The notes below the pieces were generated by a model. That model was not told the DNA's origin. It saw only the letters and a program-made list of their open reading frames with translations, and did no database searches. From the NCBI GenBank assembly GCA_937870825.1, contig CALMZO010000041.1, forward strand, positions 1-33,397: a stretch of DNA of 33,397 nt, written 5' to 3'. Shown one piece after another: positions 1-8,039 of the stretch (positions are counted from its first letter, which is position 1; each line of letters starts with the position of its first letter). The position numbers and the translations under genes were made by a program. The DNA comes from an uncultured Chloroflexota bacterium. Lineage in GTDB: Bacteria; Chloroflexota; Anaerolineae; UBA4142; SHND01.

Positions 1-109
1 CCTAGTGCATCATTAACCAACTTGTTTTGCGTACCGATGCGTTGAAAGACGCTTTCTAAACGATTTCATTGTGCGCGGCTCCCAAGAGCTTGTTTAATGC
101 TGCACTAGG
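1..109. repeat. MITE-like element with imperfect terminal inverted repeats
   Basis: The first 9 bases (CCTAGTGCA) are the exact reverse complement of bases 101-109. The similarity extends inward to about 21 bases per end with three or so mismatches (reverse complement of the right end reads CCTAGTGCAGCATTAAACAA). The unit is about 109 bp with no open frame inside, as expected for a non-autonomous miniature inverted-repeat element or a large hairpin. The left end coincides with the window edge, so a target duplication cannot be seen and the element could be the end of something longer. No transposase is visible in the window. Bases 110-298 carry no gene, only the terminator and hairpin listed separately. 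Confidence 0.5.
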
Positions 110-118
110 CGCAAAACG

Positions 119-151
119 AAACGCGAGGTGTTGAACCTCGCGTTTTCTTTT
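119..151 (+). terminator. Rho-independent terminator
   Basis: A perfect 11-bp stem (AAACGCGAGGT at 119-129 and its complement at 135-145) encloses a 5-base loop and is followed by TCTTTT. It would end a + strand transcript entering from the left of the window. The stem also begins with A residues, so it may work on both strands. Confidence 0.75.
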
Positions 152-232
152 GAATCCCGGACTCTTCCCCTATTGTTGCCGCGCGCAAAATGTTGTAATA
201 TTCCCGCACCTCGCAATACAATCTTCTCCAGC

Positions 233-278
233 GCATTTCAAGAATGTTGAACAACCTTCTGTAACATTTCTGAAATGC
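233..278. repeat. 16-bp imperfect inverted repeat upstream of a small gene
   Basis: Bases 233-248 and 263-278 are inverted copies matching at 14 of 16 positions around a 14-base loop. The hairpin ends 20 bases before the ATG at 299, so it would lie in the leader of that gene or act as an operator. No poly-T tract follows, which argues against a terminator. About 30 bases further upstream lies AATGTTGTAATAT (189-201), which recurs exactly at 591-603 just ahead of the next gene and may be a shared promoter element. Confidence 0.4.
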
Positions 279-298
279 AGGGGCAAAGGACAAGTAAA

Positions 299-508
299 AT
301 GAAGACCTGCATGTTCTGCGGCAATGAAATTGGGCGCATCTCTGTCGCGTACCAATTTTTCATTCCCTACGGCGACGACGAAAACCCGCTCGAAGGGACC
401 GGCAACGCGCACGTGAATTGCATCACGGAATTTGAACGCGCGCAGTACGACTATGAGAACATTGCTACCACTTTTATTTCAAAGTGGGAAACGGAATTGG
501 CGCACTGA
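299..508 (+). CDS. Small Cys-containing protein of unknown function (69 aa)
   Basis: The open frame can be read from an ATG at 275, but AAAGGA at 285-290 sits 8 bases before the ATG at 299, so 299 is preferred. The protein starts MKTCMFCGNEIG, a CxxC pair of zinc-knuckle type. One further Cys (HVNCITEF) follows about 35 residues later, and the C-terminal third is acidic and helical-looking. No second CxxC is present, so a mononuclear zinc site is uncertain. It is monocistronic, bounded by a hairpin upstream and a strong terminator downstream. I do not recognise the family. Confidence 0.6.
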   Translation: MKTCMFCGNEIGRISVAYQFFIPYGDDENPLEGTGNAHVNCITEFERAQYDYENIATTFISKWETELAH

Positions 509-534
509 GAAATTATCCCATTTTTCCAACAACG

Positions 535-571
535 AGGTGTCACGGTGAAAACCGGACACCTTTTCTTTTTT
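535..571 (+). terminator. Rho-independent terminator after the small Cys protein
   Basis: AGGTGTC (535-541) pairs with GACACCT (555-561). An inner CGGT/ACCG stem closes a GAAA tetraloop, and the long T-rich tract TTTCTTTTTTTT follows. It ends the 299-508 transcript before the promoter of the sugar operon. Confidence 0.8.
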
Positions 572-590
572 TTCCCTGCCGTGATTTTTC

Positions 591-606
591 AATGTTGTAA
601 TATAAT
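591..606 (+). promoter_or_regulatory. -10 box and shared upstream motif before the oxidoreductase gene
   Basis: A consensus TATAAT lies at 601-606, 11 bases before the ATG at 618, with no Shine-Dalgarno sequence between. Transcription starting about 7 bases after the -10 box would give a leaderless or nearly leaderless mRNA. The preceding AATGTTGTAATAT is identical to bases 189-201. No convincing -35 box is seen. Confidence 0.45.
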
Positions 607-617
607 CGCGCCCGTTC

Positions 618-1697
618 ATGACATCCTCGCGCATTCTTTGCGTTGGCATTGTCGGTCTTGGCAAAATTGCCGAAACGCGTCACCTTCCTCTTCTCGCCAG
701 GCATCCGGTGTTGCGCGTGACTGCCGCGTGCGACATAGATGCCGCACGCGCCCACCACATCGCCGCAAAATTCTCGATTCCACAAATTGTCGCGGACGCG
801 CAGACAATGTTCGACGCGTCCCAAGTTGACCTCGTCGCGATTTTTACCCCGCCGACAACGCACGCCGCGCTCGCGCACGCCGCGCTCAAAGCAGGCAAAC
901 ATGTGTTTGTCGAAAAGCCGCTCACGCTCGCGCTCGACGACGCGCACACTTTAGTCGAGCAAGTGGAACGCACGGGCAAAAAAGTATTTGTCGGGTTCAA
1001 TCAGCGGCGGCATCGGTTGGTGCAGCAAGCGCGTCATTGGCTGCACGAAAATCGGCTCGGACAAGTGTCCGCACTCCGTACGACGCTCACGAACAATCAC
1101 GACCCCGCGCAGCGCGACGGTTGGCAGAGCATCCCCGCGCGCGGCGGCGACCTGAATTTTGAAGTCGGGGTGCACCACTACGATTTGTGGCGATATCTGC
1201 TGCAGGATGAAATTGCATCGGTGTACGCGCAGCGAACTTGCCGCGCCGACAATGCCGAAACGCTTACGCTCATTGCCAAAACGCGCAGTGGTATCCCGAT
1301 TACGGCAGCATTGGTGGAAGCGACGAACGAACAAAACTCGCTCGAAATTTTTGGCGCACGCGGACGCATTGCCCTGTCCCTGTACCGCTTTGACGGATTG
1401 GAATTTACGGCGCGCGGCGAGTTTGATGGAAGCATTTCCGCGCGCGCAAAACGCGCACGGGATTTGATTGTCGAAAGCGGCTTGATTGCGCGGCGGACGG
1501 CAAGCGGGGGTGATTACGAATTGTGCTATGCCGAAGAATGGGACCATGTTGCATCCCACCTGGATTCACCCGTCGCGTATGAACCGAATGTGTACGATGG
1601 GCTTGCCGCGACGCAGATTGCACTTGCCGTGCGCCAATCCATCAACATGAATGCTCCGGTTACCGTCCCGCCGCTGACTCGCGGCAACAACTTTTGA
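618..1697 (+). CDS. Gfo/Idh/MocA family NAD(P)-dependent oxidoreductase
   Basis: At 359 residues it has the usual length for sugar or inositol dehydrogenases of this family. An N-terminal Rossmann fold carries the nucleotide motif GIVGLGKIAE near residues 10-19. The family signature EKPLTL follows near residue 95, with GFNQRRHR about 30 residues later. The substrate-domain segment GGDLNFEVGVHHYDLW matches the conserved GG...D.G.H..D pattern holding the catalytic His. These enzymes oxidise, reduce or epimerise NDP-sugars or cyclitols in the cytoplasm. Two glycosyltransferase genes follow with 1-bp and overlapping junctions, so a role in making a nucleotide sugar for a surface polysaccharide is likely. 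The exact substrate cannot be read from the sequence. Confidence 0.85.
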   Translation: MTSSRILCVGIVGLGKIAETRHLPLLARHPVLRVTAACDIDAARAHHIAAKFSIPQIVADAQTMFDASQVDLVAIFTPPTTHAALAHAALKAGKHVFVEKPLTLALDDAHTLVEQVERTGKKVFVGFNQRRHRLVQQARHWLHENRLGQVSALRTTLTNNHDPAQRDGWQSIPARGGDLNFEVGVHHYDLWRYLLQDEIASVYAQRTCRADNAETLTLIAKTRSGIPITAALVEATNEQNSLEIFGARGRIALSLYRFDGLEFTARGEFDGSISARAKRARDLIVESGLIARRTASGGDYELCYAEEWDHVASHLDSPVAYEPNVYDGLAATQIALAVRQSINMNAPVTVPPLTRGNNF

Positions 1698-1698
1698 A

Positions 1699-2670
1699 AT
1701 GGCTCTCTCTGAAACTTTGCCCGCGCTGACTGCGATTGTTGCCATCCCCGACCAATACGAGACTGTCGCGCAAACGATAGAATATCTAAAAAAGCAGACC
1801 ATCGCCTCAGAAATCCAAATTGTCTTGGTCGTTCCCTCGCGCGTCGCAGTGCCGATTCCGTTGACTGACCTGGAAATGTTCCACGATGTGCGGGTGACGA
1901 AATTGCCCAATCTGACGTATCCACACGCAATGGCGCACGGGATTCGCCACGCGGACGCGCCCATTGTGGCAATGACAGAAGACCATGCCTTTCCCGCGCC
2001 GAATTGGGCAGAGCGTCTCGTTTCCGCGCATCAGGCACCGCATGCCGTAGTTGGACCGAGGATGCGAAACGCCAATCCAACATCGGCGGTGAGTTGGGCG
2101 GATTTTTACATCGGATACGGCAAGTGGGCAGAACCCATCGCGTCGGGCGAACACGATTTTTTAATGGCGCACAACGCCGCGTACAAGCGCGACGTATTGT
2201 TAGAGTTTGGCGCGGCGTTGGAGGAAATGATGGCGTCGGAAACCGCGCTGCATTTTGAACTCGAGCGCCGTGGACATACCTTTTGGCTAGAGGCGACGAC
2301 ATACACCGCGCACATGAACTTTGACCGGTGGCAACCTTTTATCGCCGCGATGTTTTTTAGCGGACGCGTGTTTGCTGCGTATCGCGCGTGGAATTGGTCG
2401 TGGCGCAAGCGCGCGCTCTACGCCCTCGCGTTCCCCTTGATTGCGCTTGTGCGCTTGGTGCGAATTCGCCGCGACGTGCGCCGCGTGGCGATGCCGTTCC
2501 GCGCGCGTCTCGCGCTCTATGGCGCGATTGCGCTCGGATTGTTTGCCGACGCGCTGGGGCAGGGCATCGGTTACGCGATGGGGCGGCGGCATTGGGACCT
2601 GCACAGCGAAAAGTTTGAATTTCATCGCGCCGAAACCCTGAAACGCAAACTCTCATCCCTTACCGAATGA
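1699..2670 (+). CDS. Family 2-like glycosyltransferase with C-terminal membrane anchor
   Basis: The 323-residue protein starts one base after the preceding stop, indicating translational coupling. The N-terminal half has a GT-A-like fold: a beta-strand start (ALTAIVAIPDQYETV), then VAMTEDHAFPAPNW near residue 95, in which EDH takes the place of the usual DxD metal and nucleotide-sugar motif. The C-terminal third contains hydrophobic stretches around ALYALAFPLIALVRLV and ALYGAIALGLFADALG with basic residues between, suggesting membrane association. Polysaccharide assembly at the cytoplasmic face of the membrane is the likely role. The acceptor and donor are unknown. Confidence 0.75.
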   Translation: MALSETLPALTAIVAIPDQYETVAQTIEYLKKQTIASEIQIVLVVPSRVAVPIPLTDLEMFHDVRVTKLPNLTYPHAMAHGIRHADAPIVAMTEDHAFPAPNWAERLVSAHQAPHAVVGPRMRNANPTSAVSWADFYIGYGKWAEPIASGEHDFLMAHNAAYKRDVLLEFGAALEEMMASETALHFELERRGHTFWLEATTYTAHMNFDRWQPFIAAMFFSGRVFAAYRAWNWSWRKRALYALAFPLIALVRLVRIRRDVRRVAMPFRARLALYGAIALGLFADALGQGIGYAMGRRHWDLHSEKFEFHRAETLKRKLSSLTE

Positions 2671-3575
2671 AGCTGCCACAGACCTTTTCGATTATTGTTC
2701 CCACGTACAATCGTCCAATGGCTTTGGCTCGCTGTTTGGAAGGCATTGCCGCGTTGGATTACCCGCGTGAACGTTTTCAAGTGATTGTGGTGAATGACGG
2801 CGGCGCTACCATTCCTGCTGCGTCGGTGCGCGAGTACGAAAAATTTTTTGAATTGTGTGTTGTCTGCCAATCGAATCGCGGTCCGAGCGCGGCGCGCAAC
2901 AACGGCGTCAAACACGCGCGTTTTTCGCATTTTGTTTTTTTGGACGACGATTGTGTTCCAGCCGCGAATTGGCTCACGGAATATGCGAACGCGGCGCGAC
3001 AATTTCCGAATGCGATTCTCGGCGGCGTGACCGAAAATGGCTTGCGCGAAAATATCTTTTCGGAAGCGACTCAATATTTGTTCGCGTATCTGTACGCGTA
3101 CTATCATCACTATCCGGTTCGACCCATCCAACTGCCGTACTTTACGTCCAACAATGTTGCGATGCCGCAGGACGCGTATCACGCGGTGAACGGTTTTGAT
3201 GAAACGATGCGCCACGCCGAAGACCGCGATTTTTGCGCGCGTGTGATAACCGCGGGTTATTGTTTGCGCGCCGTTCCCACCGCGCGGGTGCTGCATTACC
3301 GCGCGCTGGATTTCAAATTATTTTGGCAGCAGCATCAAGCATACGGCAAAGGCGCGTTTCATTTTCATCGCAAGCGCGCGTTGTCACGCAGCTATCAGAT
3401 TCGCTTTGAACCCCTGCGTTTTTATTTTGAAATGCTGCGCTATCCGTTACGGCACGCGCCGCGCGCGGGGATGCGCGTCATGTTGTTGGTGGCGTTGTCG
3501 CAAGGGGCAAACCTCTTTGGCTTTTTGCGCGCGCGCCGCACGCACAATTCGTCTGCGGCACATAATTCGTTATAA
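2667..3575 (+). CDS. Family 2 glycosyltransferase
   Basis: The ATG overlaps the TGA of the previous gene by 4 bp (ATGA), a tight operon junction. The 302-residue protein has classic GT2 features: FSIIVPTYNRPMALARCL at residues 7-24, IVVNDGG near 42, RGPSAARNNG near 73 and the DxD-type metal motif FLDDDCVP near 92-99. A later HAEDRDFC segment resembles the ED base motif. It should transfer a sugar from an NDP-sugar onto a glycan or lipid carrier. With the oxidoreductase and the previous transferase it forms a three-gene cassette, probably for extracellular polysaccharide or glycoconjugate synthesis. Confidence 0.88.
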   Translation: MKLPQTFSIIVPTYNRPMALARCLEGIAALDYPRERFQVIVVNDGGATIPAASVREYEKFFELCVVCQSNRGPSAARNNGVKHARFSHFVFLDDDCVPAANWLTEYANAARQFPNAILGGVTENGLRENIFSEATQYLFAYLYAYYHHYPVRPIQLPYFTSNNVAMPQDAYHAVNGFDETMRHAEDRDFCARVITAGYCLRAVPTARVLHYRALDFKLFWQQHQAYGKGAFHFHRKRALSRSYQIRFEPLRFYFEMLRYPLRHAPRAGMRVMLLVALSQGANLFGFLRARRTHNSSAAHNSL

Positions 3576-3576
3576 T
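3548..3576 (+). promoter_or_regulatory. Candidate promoter for the aminotransferase gene
   Basis: A perfect TATAAT is at 3571-3576 with a poor -35 (TTCGTC, 3548-3553) 17 bases upstream. It overlaps the last codons of the preceding glycosyltransferase, suggesting separate transcription of the aminotransferase gene. Confidence 0.45.
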
Positions 3577-3602
3577 CATTCCATTCTCAAATTGAGGCGC
3601 GT

Positions 3603-4751
3603 GTGAATTCTTTTCCGACGATCCAACTCTCTACCAAACCCGGTGTCATTGACCTTGCGTGGGGACAACCGGACCCGAAACTCTTGCCCGTTGCGGCGAT
3701 GCAGCGCGCGACGGAAATCGCTTTGCAAAAATTTGGCGCGGATACGCTCGCGTATGGCGCGGATGCCGGCGCGGGACCGCTGCTCGATTTTTTGCGCGCG
3801 CGCATTGAAAAAGATGAAGGACGCGCGCTCGCGCACGAACAAATCATGCTCACCGGCGGCAATTCCGACGCGCTCGACCAAATTGCTACGCATTTTACGG
3901 AACCGGGCGATACGGTTCTTGTCGAAGCGCCAACGTATCATCTCGCCGTGCGAATTTTACGCGACCATCATCTCGACATCGTTCCGATTGCGACAGATGA
4001 AGAAGGACTACGCATCAACGCGCTGCAAGAAGAGTTGGCGGAACTGAAACGCGCGGGCAAGCGCGTAAAATTTTTATACACCATTCCCACGTTCCACAAT
4101 CCGACCGGTGTGAGCTTGAGCGAAGGACGCCGTCGCGGACTTGTAAAAATTGCCGCGCAAGAACATTTGTTGCTCGTCGAAGATGATGTGTATCGAGAAC
4201 TCGCGTACGATGCCCCCGCGTCACCGTCGCTGTGGTCACTCGCGCCCGACGGCGTTGTGCTGCGAATGGGTTCATTTGCGAAATCGCTCGCGCCGGGCGT
4301 GCGACTGGGCTGGCTTACGGGCAAAGGCGAACACGTTCAACGCATTGCGCTCGGCGGCTTGCGCGACAGCGGCGGCGGCGTGAATCACTTTACCGCGATG
4401 ACCATCGCCGCGTTGTGCGAAGAGGGGATGTACGACGCGCAGGTCGAAACTTTGAAACGGGCATATCGCGAACGCCGCGACGCGCTGAGTGAAGCGATTG
4501 TGCGCGAACTGCCCGAAGCAGCGTTCGCAAAACCGGGCGGCGGATTTTTTATCTGGCTGAATTTTCCAAACGGGTTTGATGCTCAAGTGCTGCGCGGGCG
4601 CGCGCCCGAACACGGCGTAGATTTCATTCACGGCGCGCGTTTCTTTGTCGAGGGGGGTGGGACGAACGCGCTGCGTGTTGCGTTCAGTCTGTATTCGCCG
4701 GAAGAATTGCAAGAGGCGATGAAACGTTTGCGAAGCGCGATCGATGCGTAA
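3603..4751 (+). CDS. PLP-dependent aminotransferase (class I/II, MocR/LysN-like)
   Basis: A GTG start is chosen because GAGG (3594-3597) lies just upstream and the protein then begins directly with family sequence. The 382 residues are typical of stand-alone 2-aminoadipate/aromatic aminotransferases related to the catalytic half of MocR regulators. There is no HTH domain. Visible motifs are LTGGNSDALDQIA (cofactor phosphate contact), the NPTGVS loop and FAKSLAPGVRLGW, where the Lys forms the PLP Schiff base, followed by the conserved Arg. The enzyme would transfer an amino group between an amino acid and a 2-oxo acid. Its substrate is not evident from the neighbours. Confidence 0.88.
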   Translation: MNSFPTIQLSTKPGVIDLAWGQPDPKLLPVAAMQRATEIALQKFGADTLAYGADAGAGPLLDFLRARIEKDEGRALAHEQIMLTGGNSDALDQIATHFTEPGDTVLVEAPTYHLAVRILRDHHLDIVPIATDEEGLRINALQEELAELKRAGKRVKFLYTIPTFHNPTGVSLSEGRRRGLVKIAAQEHLLLVEDDVYRELAYDAPASPSLWSLAPDGVVLRMGSFAKSLAPGVRLGWLTGKGEHVQRIALGGLRDSGGGVNHFTAMTIAALCEEGMYDAQVETLKRAYRERRDALSEAIVRELPEAAFAKPGGGFFIWLNFPNGFDAQVLRGRAPEHGVDFIHGARFFVEGGGTNALRVAFSLYSPEELQEAMKRLRSAIDA

Positions 4752-4781
4752 CGCGCATTTTAACTTTTAATTCTGCAACAT

Positions 4782-4787
4782 TATAAT
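4782..4787 (+). promoter_or_regulatory. -10 box directly before the pseudogene start
   Basis: TATAAT ends 8 bases before the ATG at 4796, and there is no ribosome-binding site. The arrangement repeats that seen at 601-618 and suggests a leaderless transcript for the now-broken gene, possibly also serving the CoA-transferase gene downstream. Confidence 0.4.
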
Positions 4788-4795
4788 CTTTTTCC

Positions 4796-5014
4796 ATGAG
4801 TGAACCGCGTCTCTTGAAGTGGTAGTACGATGAATTGAATGCACAGTACGGCAACACACCATCCATCTCTGAAGGCAAAGGCGAAGGTGGACAACATTGG
4901 ATTTTGATGAATCTATTGAATCGTTTAGGTTTCATCCCAAATTCGCGTGATGAAGCAATGAGAATGGCGGAAGACCTTTTGGCAGAAGGTTGGCGCGATG
5001 AATTGGATGCTTGA
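4796..5014 (+). pseudogene. Small gene interrupted by in-frame stop codons
   Basis: Reading from the ATG at 4796, the frame gives MSEPRLLKW, then TAG (4823-4825), then 62 coding-looking codons (YDELNAQYGNTPSISEG ... LLAEGWRDELDA) and TGA at 5012-5014. The same frame then stays open as VGFEYIVDSDNKILH straight into the CoA-transferase start at 5060. Both stops are one G-to-A change from TGG (Trp), which fits decay of a gene that once ran to about 5059 or further. Other genes here use TAG and TGA as normal stops, so recoding is unlikely. I do not recognise the parent family. A sequencing error at one stop is possible but less likely at both. Confidence 0.55.
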
Positions 5015-5059
5015 GTTGGATTCGAGTACATCGTAGATTCCGACAACAAGATTTTGCAC

Positions 5060-6253
5060 ATGAACAACGTCCTCTCTGACATCCGCGTCCTCGATTTGAC
5101 GCAGGCGATGGCAGGTCCCATTTGCGGGATGCTGCTCGGCGATTTTGGCGCGGATGTAATCAAAATCGAACGCCCCGGCAGCGGCGACCAATCGCGCGGC
5201 TGGGGTCCGCCGTTTGTTCAATCCGAGTCCGCGTATTTTCTCTCCGCCAATCGCAACAAACGTTCGCTCACGCTCAATCTCGACAAACCTGAAGCGATTG
5301 AAATTTTGCATGAGCTCGCGCGCGGCGCCGATGTTTTTTTGGTGAATCAACCATCACTCGCGTCGTTGCAAAAACGCAAGCATGACTATGAAACACTGCG
5401 CGCCATCAATCCGCGTTTGATTTATGTTTCGATTACGGGGTACGGTTTTACGGGACCGAAAGCGGGACTCGCGGGGTACGATTTGGTTGCGCAAGGCGAA
5501 GCGGGATTGATGAGTTTTACGGGCGATGAAGATTGGGAGCCGATGCGTTATCCGATTCCGATTGCGGACATTACAACGGGCATCTATGCCGCACTCGGCG
5601 TCCTCGTCGCCCTGCGCGCCCGTGAACAAAACGGCGTCGGTCAATTTCTCGACATGGCGTTGTTCGATTCACAACTCACTTGGCTCAATCACATCGGCAG
5701 CAATTATTTGAACGCGAACGTCGAGCCACAAAAAATCGGCAATACGCACGCGAGCATCGTGCCGTATCAGGTGTTTCGCGCGCAAGACAAATACATCATC
5801 ATCGCCGTCGGCAGCGAAGCATTGTGGAAAAAATTTGTGCGCGTGTTGAACGCGCAAGAAACGTTGGGCGCGGATGAACGTTTCGTCACGAACCGCGGGC
5901 GCAATCAACATCGTCGCGAACTCATCGCGCAGATTCAAAAAATTTTGGACACGAAACCCGCGTCGTCTTGGGTGAATGAATTGCGCGCGCAAGAAATTCC
6001 GTGCGGTCCCATCAATTCTGCCGCCGACGCATTGAACGACGCGCAGACGCGCGCGCGCGGCATGATTGCAGAAATTGAGCATCCGCTCATCGGCGTTGCG
6101 AAAAGTGTCGGCAATCCGATTCACTTTTCCGAAACACCCGTGACCTATCGTAAACACCCCCCCCTCCTCGGCGAACACAATGAGGAAATTTTGCGCGAGT
6201 TGGGAAAAACAAAGGCAATGATTGAAAAATTGAAAGGAATGGAAGTGGTCTAG
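5060..6253 (+). CDS. CaiB/BaiF (class III) CoA-transferase family protein
   Basis: The frame opens earlier (TTG at 5054), but family proteins start close to the ATG at 5060 (MNNVLSDIRVLDLTQ). The length, 397 residues, is standard. Hallmarks are AGPICGMLLGDFGADVIKIE near residues 16-35, RGWGPPF, the NKRSLTLNL segment near 75 and YPIPIADITTG, whose Asp is the catalytic residue that forms the aspartyl-CoA anhydride in formyl-CoA transferase. These enzymes move CoA between acyl-CoA donors and carboxylic acids as interlocked dimers. No clear Shine-Dalgarno precedes it. No acyl-CoA synthetase or dehydrogenase lies beside it, so the acid is unknown. Confidence 0.9.
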   Translation: MNNVLSDIRVLDLTQAMAGPICGMLLGDFGADVIKIERPGSGDQSRGWGPPFVQSESAYFLSANRNKRSLTLNLDKPEAIEILHELARGADVFLVNQPSLASLQKRKHDYETLRAINPRLIYVSITGYGFTGPKAGLAGYDLVAQGEAGLMSFTGDEDWEPMRYPIPIADITTGIYAALGVLVALRAREQNGVGQFLDMALFDSQLTWLNHIGSNYLNANVEPQKIGNTHASIVPYQVFRAQDKYIIIAVGSEALWKKFVRVLNAQETLGADERFVTNRGRNQHRRELIAQIQKILDTKPASSWVNELRAQEIPCGPINSAADALNDAQTRARGMIAEIEHPLIGVAKSVGNPIHFSETPVTYRKHPPLLGEHNEEILRELGKTKAMIEKLKGMEVV

Positions 6254-6290
6254 TGTCATGTGTCAAGGTGTCACGTCACGAGACTGGCAC

Positions 6291-6318
6291 ACTTGATACT
6301 TGATACTTGATACTTGAC
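6291..6318. repeat. Heptamer tandem repeat, four units
   Basis: Three exact copies of ACTTGAT and a fourth ending ACTTGAC run from 6291 to 6318, ending 4 bases before the UDP-glucose dehydrogenase ATG at 6323. The preceding 35 bases (TGTCATG TGTCAAG and related) also look like degenerate 7-mers. This is one of a set of period-7/8 arrays at gene junctions in the window. Confidence 0.85.
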
Positions 6319-6322
6319 TTTT

Positions 6323-7702
6323 ATGCGTCGAATTACCGTTCTCGGCGTCGGTTATGTTGGACTCGTGACCGGCGCGTGCTTTGCAGATTTGGGCAATCAG
6401 GTCGTTTGCCTTGATGTGATTCCCGAAAAAATTGAAAAATTGAAACGCGGCGAAATGCCGATCTTCGAACCCGGGCTCGAAGAAATGGTCCAGCGCAACG
6501 CGGCGGCGGGACGGTTGACGTTCACCACCGATTACGCGCAAGCGATTCCGCGCGCGGAATTTATTTTTGTCGCGGTGGGTACGCCGTCGGGTGTGGATGG
6601 CGAAGCCGATTTGAAATACATTCGCGGCGCGGTCGAAAACATCGCCGCGCATCTCGACAGTTACGCAATCATTGTGAATCGCAGCACCGTTCCCGTCGGC
6701 ACGGGCGATTCCACCGCGCAGACGCTGATTGAACGCGGCAAGAAACAGGGCATTGATTTCCAAGTCGTCTCGAATCCCGAATTTACGCGCGAGGGTTCCG
6801 CGATTTATGATTTTCTCAACCCCGACCGCGTCGTGTTAGGTTCGGTGGACAAAGAAGCGGCAGAAGCGGTTGCGGATTTGTATCGCGCGTTCACCGAAAA
6901 AATCATGATTACGGATTTGCGAACGGCAGAGATGATTAAATATGCGTCGAACGCATTTCTTGCAATGAAAATTTCCTTTATCAATGAAATCGCATCCATT
7001 TGCGAAAAACTCGGCGCGGATGTCAAAGAAGTCGCGGCGGGGATGGGACAAGACGCGCGCATCGGCGCGGCATTCTTGAACGCAGGCTTGGGTTTTGGCG
7101 GCAGTTGTTTTCCCAAAGATGTAAAAGCGTTGACGTACATGGCAGAGGTGAATGGTCTGCATCCGCAACTTTTGCGCGCGGTGATGGACATTAACCGTGA
7201 CCAGCGCCGCCGCGTTGTTTTGCATTTGCGCGAACTGGTCGGCAATTTGCGCGGCAAGACGGTTGGCTTGCTCGGTCTCGCGTTCAAGCCCAACACGGAC
7301 GACATTCGTGAAGCCGCCGCGATTGATTTGGCACACATGCTTTCGAACGAAGGCGCGAATTTGCGCGCATACGACCCGGTAGCGATGGAGAACGCGCATC
7401 GTCTTCTCGACGGCGTGAAATTTTGCGCGGATGCGTACGAAGTGGCGGCGGGCGCAGACGCGCTCATTCTCGTCACCGAGTGGAACGAATTCAAACAGCT
7501 GGATATGCCGCGCATTTATACGTCCATGCGGCGCAAAGTATTTCTCGATGGGCGCAACGTGTACGAACCCGGCGAAATGCGCGCGCACGGCTTTGACTAT
7601 CGCGGGGTGGGGCGTCCCTTGAATGGTGACGCGACCGACGAAACTGCGGCGACGAACGACGAACGACAAACGGCGGACGCGCCGCAGCATATTCCAGCAT
7701 AG
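6323..7702 (+). CDS. ugd: UDP-glucose 6-dehydrogenase
   Basis: The ATG at 6323 is chosen over a TTG at 6314 inside the repeat array because the protein then begins [17 protein letters not shown], the family's NAD-binding start. The enzyme oxidises UDP-glucose to UDP-glucuronate with two NAD+. [18 protein letters not shown] and [16 protein letters not shown] with the catalytic Cys are all present, and the [11 protein letters not shown] region follows in the C-terminal UDP-binding domain. The last 25 or so residues ([16 protein letters not shown]...) are unusual for the family and are partly encoded by a heptamer array (7650-7677), so the repeat appears to have rewritten the C-terminus. UDP-glucuronate would feed the polysaccharide genes upstream. 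Confidence 0.95.
   Translation: MRRITVLGVGYVGLVTGACFADLGNQVVCLDVIPEKIEKLKRGEMPIFEPGLEEMVQRNAAAGRLTFTTDYAQAIPRAEFIFVAVGTPSGVDGEADLKYIRGAVENIAAHLDSYAIIVNRSTVPVGTGDSTAQTLIERGKKQGIDFQVVSNPEFTREGSAIYDFLNPDRVVLGSVDKEAAEAVADLYRAFTEKIMITDLRTAEMIKYASNAFLAMKISFINEIASICEKLGADVKEVAAGMGQDARIGAAFLNAGLGFGGSCFPKDVKALTYMAEVNGLHPQLLRAVMDINRDQRRRVVLHLRELVGNLRGKTVGLLGLAFKPNTDDIREAAAIDLAHMLSNEGANLRAYDPVAMENAHRLLDGVKFCADAYEVAAGADALILVTEWNEFKQLDMPRIYTSMRRKVFLDGRNVYEPGEMRAHGFDYRGVGRPLNGDATDETAATNDERQTADAPQHIPA
7650..7677. repeat. Heptamer array inside the 3' end of ugd
   Basis: Four 7-base units, CGACGAA, CGACGAA, CGACAAA and CGGCGGA, lie inside the coding region and encode part of the aberrant C-terminal tail. Related units reappear in inverted orientation at 18844-18871. 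Confidence 0.75.
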
Positions 7703-7712
7703 TACGCGAAAA

Positions 7713-8039
7713 ATGTTTTTGCATGTCGTTGCGAATGTTCCCAAGGCCTTGACGCGCGTACAAATCATAAAAATTGTCGCGCGTTGTGCGGGCGAGTTCG
7801 AGTTACACAAGGCGATGTTGGAAGAAAAAGCAGCGCGTCTGCATTGGCACTGGAAACGCGCGGGCATAAGTGGAACGCTTGAAGTGACGTGGGACGCGCG
7901 CGAAAATCAACTCGTCGTCAGCGTGCACCAAAATCGCGTCGGCGCAAACGAATGGGCAAAACACGACGCGCCAAAATTCGCGGCGCGGCTCGCGGACGAA
8001 TTAAAGGGCCAAGTCCAAGATGCTCCGCACCGGAATTGA
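7713..8039 (+). CDS. Conserved-looking small protein of unknown function
   Basis: The frame is open from 7623 inside ugd, but the ATG at 7713 just after the ugd stop is the sensible start, giving 108 residues. The protein has a hydrophobic start (MFLHVVANVPKALTRVQII), a basic helical middle and the segment TLEVTWDARENQLVVSVHQNRVG, which reads like two beta strands. It overlaps acpS by 20 bp, implying translational coupling, and has the CGCG-rich codon style of its neighbours, so it is likely a real gene. I do not recognise a family or catalytic motif. Confidence 0.6.
   Translation: MFLHVVANVPKALTRVQIIKIVARCAGEFELHKAMLEEKAARLHWHWKRAGISGTLEVTWDARENQLVVSVHQNRVGANEWAKHDAPKFAARLADELKGQVQDAPHRN

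Noticed and set aside
2622-3296. Long minus-strand open frame (224 codons) opposite the second glycosyltransferase
   Set aside because: Mirror frame of a CGCG-rich gene; the + strand product has full GT2 motifs and the minus product has none.
4823-4825. Recoding of TAG as an amino acid (pyrrolysine-like)
   Set aside because: A second in-frame TGA follows, TAG and TGA serve as ordinary stops in other genes here, and no pyl genes are visible.
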